From Paenibacillus cellulosilyticus (GTDB lineage Bacteria; Bacillota; Bacilli; Paenibacillales; Paenibacillaceae), in the NCBI RefSeq assembly GCF_003182255.1, contig NZ_QGTQ01000002.1, positions 358,767-422,766 on the forward strand: a DNA stretch of 64,000 bases, read 5' to 3'. Position 1 is the first letter of the stretch, and every line of letters starts with the position of its first letter. The notes beneath the pieces were generated by a model. That model was not told where the DNA came from and ran no database searches. It saw nothing but the letters and a program-made list of their open reading frames with translations. This document shows, piece by piece, positions 8,246-16,437 of the stretch. Both the position numbers and the translations under genes were made by a program.

Positions 8246-9013
8246 ATTGCGTCCCGTATACTGCTTAAACTGCCTGCTGAAGAAAAATATATCGCGGTAA
8301 CCGAGTGCATCTGCCACCTCGGTCACGTTCATGCCTGCATGCGCAAGCAAATGCTGCGCACGGTCAATGCGTGTTTGAATCATGTACGATTGTACCGACT
8401 GTCCGATATATTCCTTGAATTTGATTGAAAAATATCGCGGCGACAGCTGTGCCCGCTTCGCCAAGTCTTCAACGCGATGCGGAACGCCCGGATGCTGGCG
8501 AATATAGTTGGCAATTTCATGGATGACTTCCGTCAGTTGGTTGCTTCCGCGCTTCTCAATAAGCGGCTCCTGATCAGTACGGAGCAGATGGATCATCATC
8601 TGCTTCAGCAGCAGCTTGGCCTCTTCCTCGGCAGCGAATGTCTTGACGAGGAACAGCCGAACATAACGAGAGAGCAAATATTCGAAGTCAACCGTCTCGT
8701 CGAACACGCGATAACGATTCGGCACATATTGGGTTTGCTCACTTACGTCAAAATGAATATACGTCAGTACTAACGGCTTTTGCGGATTATGTGTTGCGCT
8801 TGTGTAGTCGCCAGGGCGGAATAAAAAACAGCTTCCTGCGCCAATCTCATATACAGCGCCATTGAGTTCAAGCTCACCTTCACCGCTCCACACATAAAAT
8901 AGGTCATAATTCGCCATCGGCTTCTCTCGACGGGCCCATTTCCATGCTGGTTCGCAAGAAATTTTGGCAAAATAAGAGAGCAATACGAATGATGATGATG
9001 GCACGTCCAGCAT
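8228..9013 (-). CDS. AraC-family regulator with cupin sensor domain
   Basis: A 261-residue regulator. The N-terminal cupin fold (roughly residues 30-110: FYVWSGEGELELNG, GSCFLFRPGDY) would bind a sugar. The C-terminal pair of helix-turn-helix motifs (IANYIRQHPGVPHRVEDLAKRA, SPRYFSIKFKEYIG, VTEVADALGYRDIFFFSRQFK) is classic AraC. The start at 9013 is preceded by GGAGGG; an upstream in-frame ATG at 9037 has none. It lies immediately upstream of the GH42 gene on the same strand and probably activates it in response to a galactoside. Confidence 0.88.
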   Translation of the reverse strand: MLDVPSSSFVLLSYFAKISCEPAWKWARREKPMANYDLFYVWSGEGELELNGAVYEIGAGSCFLFRPGDYTSATHNPQKPLVLTYIHFDVSEQTQYVPNRYRVFDETVDFEYLLSRYVRLFLVKTFAAEEEAKLLLKQMMIHLLRTDQEPLIEKRGSNQLTEVIHEIANYIRQHPGVPHRVEDLAKRAQLSPRYFSIKFKEYIGQSVQSYMIQTRIDRAQHLLAHAGMNVTEVADALGYRDIFFFSRQFKQYTGRNPSEIR

Positions 9014-9101
9014 AGCGTCCCTCCATCTTAGGTCCATTTGGGGTCATCATACCGCACTCGAATTTTTTTTACAATGAAAATGACCCCTTATATTTAAAAA
9101 A

Positions 9102-9110
9102 TGTTATAAT
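9102..9110 (+). promoter_or_regulatory. Extended -10 promoter of the aminotransferase gene
   Basis: TGTTATAAT (9102-9110) is a perfect extended -10 element. A recognisable -35 box at the normal distance is lacking (nearest TGACCC), which fits extended -10 promoters. It lies 82 bases before the ATG. Confidence 0.6.
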
Positions 9111-9192
9111 ATCACTCGATAGCTGACATCGCCAGGTAACATTTGCGGTGATCCAATATTGAACCCATTGTTCGGAAGGATGGAATCAAGTC

Positions 9193-10491
9193 ATGAACCC
9201 ACTTGCTCAGCAATTGAACGAAACGCTGGAGCGCGAAACTCCCCACGTATATGCGATGTTGTCCAGCTTAGGTAAGAGCATCTACTTCCCTAAAGTCGGC
9301 ATTCTGAGTCAATCCGCTGAAGCGAAAGCAAAAGCAAAGAAATTTAATGCAACGATCGGGATTGCAATCGAGAATGGTCAACCGATGCACCTGAAGGTCA
9401 TCCAAGACACACTGTCCGCTTATGACCCGAAGGACATTTATGAATATGCACCACCGGCTGGTAAGCCAGAGCTGCGCAGCGCATGGCGCGCGAAGATGAT
9501 CAAAGAAAACCCTTCGGTTGAAGGCAAAGGCTTCGGTACGCCAATCGTAACGAATGCACTGACACATGGTCTGAGCATTGTCTCCGATCTGTTCGCTGAT
9601 GTAGGTGACGCGGTCATCATTCCGAACAAAAACTGGGAAAACTACGAGCTGACATTCGGCGTTCGCCGCGGTGCTGAGATCGTTGAATATGAGCTGTACA
9701 ATAGCGACAACCAATTTAACGCTGCCGGCCTCCGCGATGCGCTGTTCGCACAGAAGGACAAAGGCAAAGCAATCGTCATTCTGAACTTCCCGAACAACCC
9801 AACAGGCTACACGCCGGGTCCAGCAGAAGGCGATGCAATCGTCGCTGCGATCCGTGATGCTGCAGAAGCAGGCATCAATGTTGTCGCGGTAGCAGATGAT
9901 GCATACTTCGGCCTCTTCTTCGAAGACTCGCTGCATGAGTCGCTGTTCGGCAAGCTTGCTGGCCTGCATGAGCGTGTGCTCGCTGTTAAGGTTGACGGCG
10001 CAACGAAAGAAGAATACGTTTGGGGCTTCCGCGTAGGCTTCATCACGTACGCATCCCAATCCGAAGCAGCCCTTGCTGCTCTGGAGCAAAAAACGACGGG
10101 TATCATTCGTTCGACGATTTCCAGCGGTCCTCACCCTTCGCAGACGTTCGTTCTCCGCGCGCTGCAAGCGCCTGAGTTCGAAGAGCAGAAGGCTGAGAAA
10201 TACGCCATTATGAAACGCCGCGCTAACCGTGTAAAAGAGCTGCTCGACAGCGGCCGTTACGGTGACGTGTGGGACTACTACCAATTCAACTCCGGCTACT
10301 TCATGTGCCTGAAGCTGACGAAGGTTTCCGCGGAAGCGGTTCGTCAGCGCCTGCTGTCCGAGTACGGCGTTGGTACGATCGCCCTCGGCGACACGGACCT
10401 GCGCGTCGCATTCTCGTGCATCGAGGAAGGCGATCTGGAAGAGCTGTTCGATACGATCTACAAGGCAGTTACGGACCTGCTGAACGCGTAA
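9193..10491 (+). CDS. PLP-dependent aminotransferase, class I/II
   Basis: A 432-residue fold-type I aminotransferase. Visible features are VTNALTHGLSIVSDLF (cofactor phosphate region), NFPNNPTGY (Asn contact to the pyridine), AVADDAYFGLFF (Asp contact), and KVDGATKEEYVWGFRVGF, where the Lys after GAT is the likely Schiff base and the Arg binds phosphate. LRVAFSCIEE near the C-terminus carries the carboxylate-binding Arg. Substrate is not readable. Codon use is strongly biased, which suggests good expression. It stands alone between a strong -10 element and a strong terminator. Confidence 0.85.
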   Translation: MNPLAQQLNETLERETPHVYAMLSSLGKSIYFPKVGILSQSAEAKAKAKKFNATIGIAIENGQPMHLKVIQDTLSAYDPKDIYEYAPPAGKPELRSAWRAKMIKENPSVEGKGFGTPIVTNALTHGLSIVSDLFADVGDAVIIPNKNWENYELTFGVRRGAEIVEYELYNSDNQFNAAGLRDALFAQKDKGKAIVILNFPNNPTGYTPGPAEGDAIVAAIRDAAEAGINVVAVADDAYFGLFFEDSLHESLFGKLAGLHERVLAVKVDGATKEEYVWGFRVGFITYASQSEAALAALEQKTTGIIRSTISSGPHPSQTFVLRALQAPEFEEQKAEKYAIMKRRANRVKELLDSGRYGDVWDYYQFNSGYFMCLKLTKVSAEAVRQRLLSEYGVGTIALGDTDLRVAFSCIEEGDLEELFDTIYKAVTDLLNA

Positions 10492-10505
10492 TAATGATGA
10501 CCTAA

Positions 10506-10547
10506 GCCTCCCGAATTTAACCTATATGGTTTTCGGGAGGCTTTTTT
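10506..10547 (+). terminator. Intrinsic terminator of the aminotransferase gene
   Basis: GCCTCCCGAA (10506-10515) pairs with TTCGGGAGGC (10532-10541), followed by T6. Confidence 0.92.
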
Positions 10548-10564
10548 CACAACAGATGGCTGCT

Positions 10565-10765
10565 CGGGCAAGTTTGGAGCGATAAATCGCCTCTATCAGG
10601 CAATTGAATTCATACGGATCCATTAGGAGCGATATTTCGCTCCTATCCAAACAAGCCGGCACCTAAGAGACTATTAGGAGCGATAAATCGCCCCTATCTC
10701 AGCAACCTTGCAGCTCCGGATCCTATAGGAGCGATAAATCGCCTCTATTCCAGCATCTGAGCTCC
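10565..10765. repeat. Four GAGCGATAAATCGC-type palindromic repeats
   Basis: Four units about 55 bp apart. Each has a palindromic core: GGAGCGATAAATCGCCTC near 10577, AGGAGCGATATTTCGCTCCT near 10624, AGGAGCGATAAATCGCCCCT near 10677, and AGGAGCGATAAATCGCCTCT near 10727. Each is a possible RNA hairpin. They match the degenerate copies at 5495-5672. The stretch has no gene and lies between convergent genes. Confidence 0.85.
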
Positions 10766-10789
10766 AAGAGGATCCAGAATGCGATACAC

Positions 10790-10830
10790 GAAAAACAGCC
10801 CTGGACCCTGCAATCAGAGTCCAAGGCTGC
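10790..10830 (-). terminator. Intrinsic terminator of the SDR gene
   Basis: On the minus strand CAGCCTTGGAC (10829-10819) pairs with GTCCAGGGCTG (10806-10796) with one G-U pair, followed by T5. Confidence 0.8.
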
Positions 10831-10844
10831 TCTATAAGAGCCGT

Positions 10845-11582
10845 TTATTGCGCCGTGTAGCCGCCGTCAACCGTAAGCGTGTTGCCCGTCATGAAAGTAG
10901 AATCATCGGAAGCCATGAACAGAACGGCTTTCGCCATCTCTTCAGCTTGTCCAAGACGTTTCATTGGCGTGAGCGAAGCAAGCACTTGTTTGCTTTCCTC
11001 TGGAATGATCGGCGTATCGATGAAGCCTGGGCAGAGCGCGTTAACACGAATATTGTTCTCCGCATATTCCAGTGCAAGCGAACGAGTCAGGTTGATGACG
11101 CCGCCTTTGGCCGCATTGTAAGCAGCCGAACCCGGTGATCCGACCCAGCCGTACATCGATGCCGTATTGACGATCGAACCGCCGCCTGCTTTGAGCATTT
11201 CGCGGATCGCTTCGCGTGCCACGAGGAATACGCCGTCGAGGTCAACGTTGACCGTGTTGCGCCATTCCGAATATTCGAGATCATGCGAGGCGTGTACGCG
11301 GCCGATACCTGCGTTATTGAACACGACATCCACTTTGCCGAACGTTTCAATCGTTTGTTTGAAAACACCTGCAACTTCTTCTTCGCTCGTAATGTTTGCT
11401 TTTACGAACAACGCCTCGGCATTTTGCGATTTCAGCTCTTGCTCGAACGCTTTGCCTTTCTCTTCATTCAAATCAACGAGAACGACCTTCGCGCCTTCCT
11501 GTACGAAGAGTCGTGCTGTAGCAGCACCGATACCAGATGCGCCACCCGTAATGACTGCGACTTTGCCTTGAAGTTTGCCCAT
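10845..11582 (-). CDS. Short-chain dehydrogenase/reductase (glucose-1-dehydrogenase/3-oxoacyl reductase type)
   Basis: A classical SDR of 245 residues with the cofactor motif TGGASGIG, the NNAG motif (VVFNNAGIGRV), catalytic Ser in NTASMYGW and the YNAAKG Tyr/Lys pair, ending MTGNTLTVDGGYTAQ. An Asp after the second beta strand (LVDLNEE) predicts NAD preference. The start at 11582 is chosen because GGAGGAATTTACA precedes it; an in-frame upstream ATG at 11651 would add 23 poorly conserved residues. It is divergent from a TetR regulator across a 177-bp region with an operator-like palindrome, so it is the probable target. The substrate is unknown. Confidence 0.88.
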   Translation of the reverse strand: MGKLQGKVAVITGGASGIGAATARLFVQEGAKVVLVDLNEEKGKAFEQELKSQNAEALFVKANITSEEEVAGVFKQTIETFGKVDVVFNNAGIGRVHASHDLEYSEWRNTVNVDLDGVFLVAREAIREMLKAGGGSIVNTASMYGWVGSPGSAAYNAAKGGVINLTRSLALEYAENNIRVNALCPGFIDTPIIPEESKQVLASLTPMKRLGQAEEMAKAVLFMASDDSTFMTGNTLTVDGGYTAQ

Positions 11583-11657
11583 TGTAAATTCCTCCAGTAC
11601 AATATTTTGAATAGCACGTTTATCGATCTGATATTGTGCTAATTTGTTCACAATTCA

Positions 11658-11685
11658 ATTGTACTCTTCTGACCATCATTAACAA
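11658..11685 (-). promoter_or_regulatory. Possible promoter of the SDR gene
   Basis: Minus-strand TTGTTA (11685-11680), 16 bp, then TACAAT (11663-11658). It lies 76 bases upstream of the SDR start. Plausible but not unique in this AT-rich stretch. Confidence 0.35.
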
Positions 11686-11704
11686 TCATCAGCCTTGTTC
11701 GCAA

Positions 11705-11721
11705 TGTCTATCTAGTAGACA
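11705..11721. promoter_or_regulatory. Candidate TetR operator
   Basis: TGTCTA and TAGACA form a perfect 6-bp inverted repeat around a 5-base centre, 39 bases upstream of the TetR start and inside the divergent promoter region. A further half-like AATGTCT follows at about 11733. The size and place fit autoregulation and control of the SDR. Confidence 0.5.
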
Positions 11722-11759
11722 CTTCGAGCAATAATGTCTTTTTCGGAGGATTTTTTACG

Positions 11760-12389
11760 ATGATCGACGAACTTCATTCTACAAGCACGCGGCGCAATCG
11801 AACCAAAGAGCATTTCAAATTGGCCCTCATTAAGCTCATCAAAGAGAAAGGTTATCACGCGATATCGGTCAAAGATATCGTAGACGCCGCAGCTTACAAT
11901 CGCAGCACCTTCTATGTGCATTACCAGGATAAAATCGATCTAGCCGAAGAGCTGCTCAAGACGATGCTTGAAGGCTTAGAAGCTTCCGTAGGCGTTCCCT
12001 ACGAGCACGGCCAGACCGTCTATACGTCAAAGCTGAATGCTCCATCCTTCAATATCGTCGCCTATATTTATGAGCACCGCGATTTCTTCGAGCTGATCAA
12101 ATATGACGACACGCTGCCGGGATTGCACACGGAGCTGCCTCGGACGATCCAGAACATCTATAATGAGCAGTTCGTGTTCGAGACGATCAACAATATGCCC
12201 GTCAACATGGATTACTTCAAGCAATATACCGCCTACGGCTTCTACGGGCTGATCATCAATTGGATCCGGGAAGACTTCAAAGAATCGCAGGAGGCATTCA
12301 TCCAAGCGGTAATCGATCTAACCCGAACGCATATGCACTCCTTTAAATTTGTAGGGAACAAGATTCGTTCAGAAGGAGGAACCACTTAA
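11760..12389 (+). CDS. TetR-family regulator
   Basis: A 209-residue TetR protein. The N-terminal helix-turn-helix (residues about 10-55) reads RNRTKEHFKLALIKLIKEKG, then ISVKDIVDAAAYNRSTFYVHYQDK, typical of the family. The C-terminal ligand domain resembles the TetR_C_33-like group and is mainly helical. The ATG follows GGAGGA. It is divergent from the SDR gene with the palindrome 11705-11721 between them, and only 2 bases separate it from the HAD gene downstream, so it heads a small operon. The ligand is unknown. Confidence 0.88.
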   Translation: MIDELHSTSTRRNRTKEHFKLALIKLIKEKGYHAISVKDIVDAAAYNRSTFYVHYQDKIDLAEELLKTMLEGLEASVGVPYEHGQTVYTSKLNAPSFNIVAYIYEHRDFFELIKYDDTLPGLHTELPRTIQNIYNEQFVFETINNMPVNMDYFKQYTAYGFYGLIINWIREDFKESQEAFIQAVIDLTRTHMHSFKFVGNKIRSEGGTT

Positions 12390-12391
12390 TC

Positions 12392-13243
12392 ATGAAACGC
12401 TACTACCTTACCGATCTAGACGGTACGCTGCTCCAATCCAATGCCCTACTATCCGACTATACGGTTCATACGCTGACAACAGCATTGGAGCAAGGTGCCG
12501 TCATCAGCTACGCAACGGCGCGCAGCTATCGGAGCTCGAAGACCGTTACATCGCGGATCGATTGGCGATATCCGGTCGTCTTGTACAATGGCAGCATGCT
12601 GCTTGATCCAACAACGGGCAAGGTGCTGGGCGGACATTGGCTCGATACGACTGTCTCGAATGAAGTGATCGAGCTGGGCCGTTCGATGAACGTAACGCCG
12701 TTCCTGTTCGCACTCGATGAGAATGACAATGAACGCGTGCTGCACGAGAGGCTGTCGCGTTATGGCGACACCGAATTTTTCGCCAGCCGTCCAGGCGATC
12801 CGCGCTTCGCAGAGGTCGAGCATCTAACCTGTCCTCCCTCCTATCGAACGATGATCGTCACCTATATCGGACGGCGAGAGGAGCTTGAGCCGCTGTTCCG
12901 TGCAATTGCTGACCGTTATGGACCTGCTGTTCATCTGCATTTCATGCTGGACAACTATATTAAAGATCATTACTTCCTCGAAATCTCGCATCCTCTCGCG
13001 AATAAGGAACATGGTCTGAACTTGTGGTGCGAGCAGGTCGGATGCCGGCCAGAGGATGTCACGGTATTCGGCGACAACTTGAACGACATCGGCATGTTTA
13101 AACGAGCGGGGCGTCGGCTCGCTGTCTCAAGTGCCCACCCCGAACTGAAGCTGATGGCAACAGAAGTAATCGGCAGCAACGATGAGAACGGTGTTGCACG
13201 GGTTATCGAGGCAGATTTGCGAGGCGGCAGCGAGCAGCACTAG
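12392..13243 (+). CDS. Cof-type HAD hydrolase
   Basis: A 283-residue Cof-subfamily HAD phosphatase. Motif I is LTDLDGTLL, motif II lies near ISYATARSY, and motif IV is VTVFGDNLNDIGMFKRAG, with the type IIB cap between (around residues 85-200). These proteins dephosphorylate sugar phosphates or nucleotides, and the substrate cannot be told from sequence. AGAAGGAGG precedes the ATG. It is 2 bases after the TetR stop, so the genes are cotranscribed. Confidence 0.88.
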   Translation: MKRYYLTDLDGTLLQSNALLSDYTVHTLTTALEQGAVISYATARSYRSSKTVTSRIDWRYPVVLYNGSMLLDPTTGKVLGGHWLDTTVSNEVIELGRSMNVTPFLFALDENDNERVLHERLSRYGDTEFFASRPGDPRFAEVEHLTCPPSYRTMIVTYIGRREELEPLFRAIADRYGPAVHLHFMLDNYIKDHYFLEISHPLANKEHGLNLWCEQVGCRPEDVTVFGDNLNDIGMFKRAGRRLAVSSAHPELKLMATEVIGSNDENGVARVIEADLRGGSEQH

Positions 13244-13315
13244 CGGATGAGGTGCATATGTACTCAGTCACAGTCATTTTCATAGTTTCATATATGCAAA
13301 AAAGGGGCGAAAGAA

Positions 13316-13999
13316 ATGGCAGAGCTTCGAGCGATTATTTTCGACTTAGACGAGACGCTGGCTGATCGGACGAGCACGCGAGACCGGTTCGTCAAGGTGT
13401 GGATCGAGCAATATTGGGCTGGCCGGGATCATGATCCAGAGCAGCTTCACTCCGTATTTTGCCGCCTCGATAACAACGGTTATCGGGCGAAAGACGAGCT
13501 GTACCACCTGCTCGTGGAGGAATTGACCTGGACCGATCCGCCGACAGAAGCGGAGCATACCGCGTTCTGGCAGGAGCATTTTCCCAAGCTGACGGAACCG
13601 ATGGACAACCTGCATAACACCCTCGATTACTTCCACCGCCAAGGGCTGAAGATCGGTCTTATTACGAACGGCAGGGAACATGTACAGCGTGCAAAAATCG
13701 ATACCCTCGCAATCGGACGATACTTTGATGCTGCGTACATTTCCGAAGCGGTTGGCGTGAAGAAGCCGAATGGCGCTATTTTCAACCAATGCCTGCATGC
13801 GCTTGAGGTTGCTCCTGAGGAAGCGTGGTACGTTGGCGACCATCCGATAAACGACGTTCGAGGCTCTGCTGAAGCTGGAATTACGCCGATCTGGCTGTCA
13901 CAAGGGAAGGAATGGAAGGAAGAGCATGTGGTCAAGCCCGCGCATACCGTCCAATCGCTGCATGACCTGATCCAACTGTATGAATCGTTGCATGGATAA
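13316..13999 (+). CDS. HAD hydrolase, YjjG/phosphoglycolate phosphatase type
   Basis: A 227-residue HAD protein with motif I IIFDLDETLADR, motif II GLITNGRE, motif III Lys in VGVKKPNGAIF and motif IV WYVGDHPINDVRGSAEAG. The helical cap (residues about 15-95) is subclass I. Members hydrolyse small phosphates such as nucleoside monophosphates. AAGGGGCGAAAGAA precedes the ATG. It follows the Cof gene by 72 bases and has the same orientation. Confidence 0.86.
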   Translation: MAELRAIIFDLDETLADRTSTRDRFVKVWIEQYWAGRDHDPEQLHSVFCRLDNNGYRAKDELYHLLVEELTWTDPPTEAEHTAFWQEHFPKLTEPMDNLHNTLDYFHRQGLKIGLITNGREHVQRAKIDTLAIGRYFDAAYISEAVGVKKPNGAIFNQCLHALEVAPEEAWYVGDHPINDVRGSAEAGITPIWLSQGKEWKEEHVVKPAHTVQSLHDLIQLYESLHG

Positions 14000-14029
14000 T
14001 CAATGAATATAGAGGAGGAGCTCTTACCT

Positions 14030-14767
14030 ATGCGCTATTACATCGTAACAGGATCTTCTAAAGGAATTGGTTCGGAGCTGGCCCTTCAGCTTCTTGGCCC
14101 TGAGCATCATGTCATTGGAATATCCCGCACCCCAAACGATTCGTTATCTGCATACGCGAGCCAACATGGCCATCGGTACGACTGGCTTCCATTCGATCTT
14201 ACTCGATCCGAGCAAATCGGAACGCTTGCCGAACAGCTTCTCGTCATCATCGACCGGCTTAGCGCCGAATCGATCACCTTGATCAACAATGCAGCGACGC
14301 TTACCCCACTCGACACCATCGACCACCTCAACTGTGCGCAGCTGTCGCATGCCCTTCATCTCAATCTCATGACACCAATGATGCTGACCAGCACATTGAT
14401 TCAACTGACGAATGGTTATCCAATCGAACGATTAATCATCAATATTTCATCTGGTTCGGGCAGTTATCCCGCTCCAGGCATGAGTGTGTACTGCTCTGCG
14501 AAGGCAGCCCTAAACATGTTCAGCCAGTGCATACAAGCAGAGAGCGCCATCCACGGACGGCTCCGCTGCGTGTCTGTTGATCCAGGCATGGTCGATACGG
14601 CGATGCAGGAGGTCGCAAGAAGTGACGCCCATGACCATCCGATGCGAGGCTTCTTCACCCATGCGGAACAGAATCATCAGCTTCGAAGCCCACAGTACGT
14701 AGCGCAGCGGATCTTATCCGATGTTATATTCTCCAACTCTGGCAGCCATCATATCGTTATTGATTAA
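14030..14767 (+). CDS. SDR oxidoreductase, sepiapterin/benzil reductase (YueD) type
   Basis: A 245-residue SDR. TGSSKGIG binds NADP, LINNAATLTPL is the NNAG equivalent, the catalytic Ser lies in NISSGSGSYP, and Tyr/Lys in YCSAKAAL. The long insertion after FDLTRSEQIG and the ending of YueD-like benzil or sepiapterin reductases are present. The start at 14030 is chosen because GAGGAGG lies 11 bases upstream; an in-frame ATG at 14003 includes that site in the coding sequence. Thirty bases follow the HAD gene. Confidence 0.83.
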   Translation: MRYYIVTGSSKGIGSELALQLLGPEHHVIGISRTPNDSLSAYASQHGHRYDWLPFDLTRSEQIGTLAEQLLVIIDRLSAESITLINNAATLTPLDTIDHLNCAQLSHALHLNLMTPMMLTSTLIQLTNGYPIERLIINISSGSGSYPAPGMSVYCSAKAALNMFSQCIQAESAIHGRLRCVSVDPGMVDTAMQEVARSDAHDHPMRGFFTHAEQNHQLRSPQYVAQRILSDVIFSNSGSHHIVID

Positions 14768-14803
14768 TGCTCAATCATCTACACCACGGGGAGGAATTGC
14801 ACG

Positions 14804-15205
14804 ATGACAACCATTACATACTCGACAACGAACATCGTAAGCGCCGAGCAGCTGTCCCTGCTATTCGAGCATGCAGGCATGAAGCGCCCTATCCACGATT
14901 TGCCTCGTCTTCAGAAGATGTTGGACAATGCGGATATTACGGTATCCGCTTGGGACGGCGACCGGCTCGTCGGCATCGCCCGTGCCATAACCGACTACGC
15001 ATACTGCTGCTACCTATCGGATCTAGCAGTCGACGACGACTATCAGAAGAATGGCATTGGATCGAAGCTGGTAGATGAGGTGCGCCAAGTCATTGGCGAG
15101 CAGTGCTCCCTCATTCTGATCTCGGCCCCTGGGGCGATGGATTACTATCCGAAGATCGGCTTCACGCTGTCGGACAAAGCTTATGTGATTCCACGAGTCA
15201 AATAG
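14804..15205 (+). CDS. GNAT-family N-acetyltransferase
   Basis: A 133-residue GNAT protein. Strand 4 and the acetyl-CoA pyrophosphate loop read LSDLAVDDDYQKNGIGSKLVDEV (the Q/R-x-x-G-x-G/A pattern as QKNGIG), and the C-terminal FYPKIGF-like segment is YYPKIGF. It is the minimal length for the fold. GGGGAGGAATTGCACG precedes the ATG. It is the last gene of the co-oriented TetR-HAD-HAD-SDR row before a repeat element. The substrate is unknown. Confidence 0.86.
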   Translation: MTTITYSTTNIVSAEQLSLLFEHAGMKRPIHDLPRLQKMLDNADITVSAWDGDRLVGIARAITDYAYCCYLSDLAVDDDYQKNGIGSKLVDEVRQVIGEQCSLILISAPGAMDYYPKIGFTLSDKAYVIPRVK

Positions 15206-15256
15206 TGGTGATAGATAGCATAGAGTGCTAACGCGGGCCATCCGCGGATTCAACTT

Positions 15257-15455
15257 CGCACTATGAGGGGTTGTTCAAAAAGTTCGCTTTTGATCACGAA
15301 GCATCACAGGAAGTGTATTCGACATCGAATCTTGCATGCAGCAGAGACTTCCGGTTCTCACGTAGCACAACACTTACGCTCCGATCCTCATTCCCTGCTT
15401 CATCCAACCTTCTTGGTGCTGAAAACCGAACTTTTTGATCACGCACTATAAGGGA
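15257..15455. mobile_element. MITE-like non-coding element with terminal inverted repeats
   Basis: The left end (TCAAAAAGTTCGCTTTTGA, about 15275-15293) and right end (GAAAACCGAACTTTTTGA, about 15421-15438) are inverted copies of one another. Outside them, CGCACTATGAGGGG (15257) and CGCACTATAAGGGA (15442) resemble a target-site direct repeat. The roughly 180-bp element carries no transposase. Fragments recur at 8158-8198 and 53946-53972. The right end sits just before the DUF817 gene, and its flank includes that gene's ribosome-binding site. Confidence 0.55.
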
Positions 15456-15464
15456 GCGGCATCT

Positions 15465-16259
15465 ATGCAAAATTTCGCTATTCAGCTCATCCGGTTCGGC
15501 TGGAATCAAGCGTTGTCGTGTTTGTTCGCCGTTGTCATCTTCGCCTCGATGGCGCTGACGCATTTCGTGGACATTCCACTCATTCCAAGGTACGATTTCC
15601 TGCTGCTTGTCTGTGTCCTCATGCAGTGGATTCTCATCCGGACGAAGCTGGAGACGATCGACGAGCTGAAGGTTATTATCGTGTTCCACTTGATTGGTCT
15701 CGCGCTGGAGCTGTATAAGGTACATATCGGATCATGGTCCTATCCGGCGGAAGGCTGGCTCAAAATCGGCGGCGTTCCGATCTACAGCGGCTTCATGTAT
15801 GCGAGTGTGGCAAGCTACGTATGTCAAGCTTGGCGCCGGTTTAAGCTTACGATCTCGGGCTGGCCGCCTCCGTTGGTGTCGATCGCGTTGTCCGCGGCGA
15901 TCTATTTGAATTTTTTCACCAACCATTACATCTACGATTTCCGCTATCTATTGATGCTCGCACTTCTGCCTGTATTCGGCCGGGCGGTTGTCCGTTTCAC
16001 CGTTGGCGCGCGCACCTATGCGATGCCGATGATCGTCTCTTATCTGCTCATCGGCTTCTTCATCTGGATCGCCGAGAACATCTCCACCTACTTCAAGGTG
16101 TGGAAGTATCCGAATCAGGAAGTCGCCTGGCATGTCGTCCATTGGGGCAAAATCGGCTCTTGGTTTCTGCTCATCATTATTTCGGTCATCATTGTCGTTG
16201 AGCTGAAGCGCCTCAAGGAAACACTGAGCGGTACTAAACGTTCGGATGTGATCAGCTAA
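15465..16259 (+). CDS. DUF817 integral membrane protein (YoaT-like)
   Basis: A 264-residue DUF817 protein with about seven to eight hydrophobic helices and conserved family blocks such as FELYKVHIGSWSYPE-like (LELYKVHIGSWSYPAEGW), GVPIYSGFMYASVASYVCQAWRRF and WKYPNQEVAWHVVHWGKIGSW. Function in the family is unknown. The start at 15465 is preceded by AAGGGAG; the preceding bases belong to the MITE-like element, so that element may have changed the promoter. No clear partner genes. Confidence 0.85.
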   Translation: MQNFAIQLIRFGWNQALSCLFAVVIFASMALTHFVDIPLIPRYDFLLLVCVLMQWILIRTKLETIDELKVIIVFHLIGLALELYKVHIGSWSYPAEGWLKIGGVPIYSGFMYASVASYVCQAWRRFKLTISGWPPPLVSIALSAAIYLNFFTNHYIYDFRYLLMLALLPVFGRAVVRFTVGARTYAMPMIVSYLLIGFFIWIAENISTYFKVWKYPNQEVAWHVVHWGKIGSWFLLIIISVIIVVELKRLKETLSGTKRSDVIS

Positions 16260-16278
16260 ATCATATCGGGAAAACTAG

Positions 16279-16310
16279 GACTGGGGCGGCTCGCCCGGTC
16301 CTATTGTATC
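16279..16310 (+). terminator. Weak hairpin after the DUF817 gene
   Basis: AGGACTGGG and CCCGGTCCT (one G-U pair) form a 9-bp stem followed by ATTGTAT. The T-run is poor, so it would be a weak terminator at best. Confidence 0.45.
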
Positions 16311-16334
16311 TTCCGCGCAAGCGCTGTTTATCAT

Positions 16335-16364
16335 TTGGTGATAGTTAGAGGTTTGTGCTAAAAT
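16335..16364 (+). promoter_or_regulatory. Promoter of the phasin-like/UbiB operon
   Basis: TTGGTG (16335-16340), 18 bp, and an extended -10 TGCTAAAAT ending at 16364. It lies about 70 bases before the phasin-like ATG. Confidence 0.55.
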
Positions 16365-16437
16365 CATCCTAAAAGTCGGCCGTCGCACCGTTCGGAATTG
16401 ATCTCGAATTTCCTACCATTTAAGGAGGCTGGCTATT

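Noticed and set aside
9268-10284. 338-residue frame antisense to the aminotransferase
   Set aside because: Cys/Phe-rich without any family match; it shadows the strongly biased codons of the real gene.
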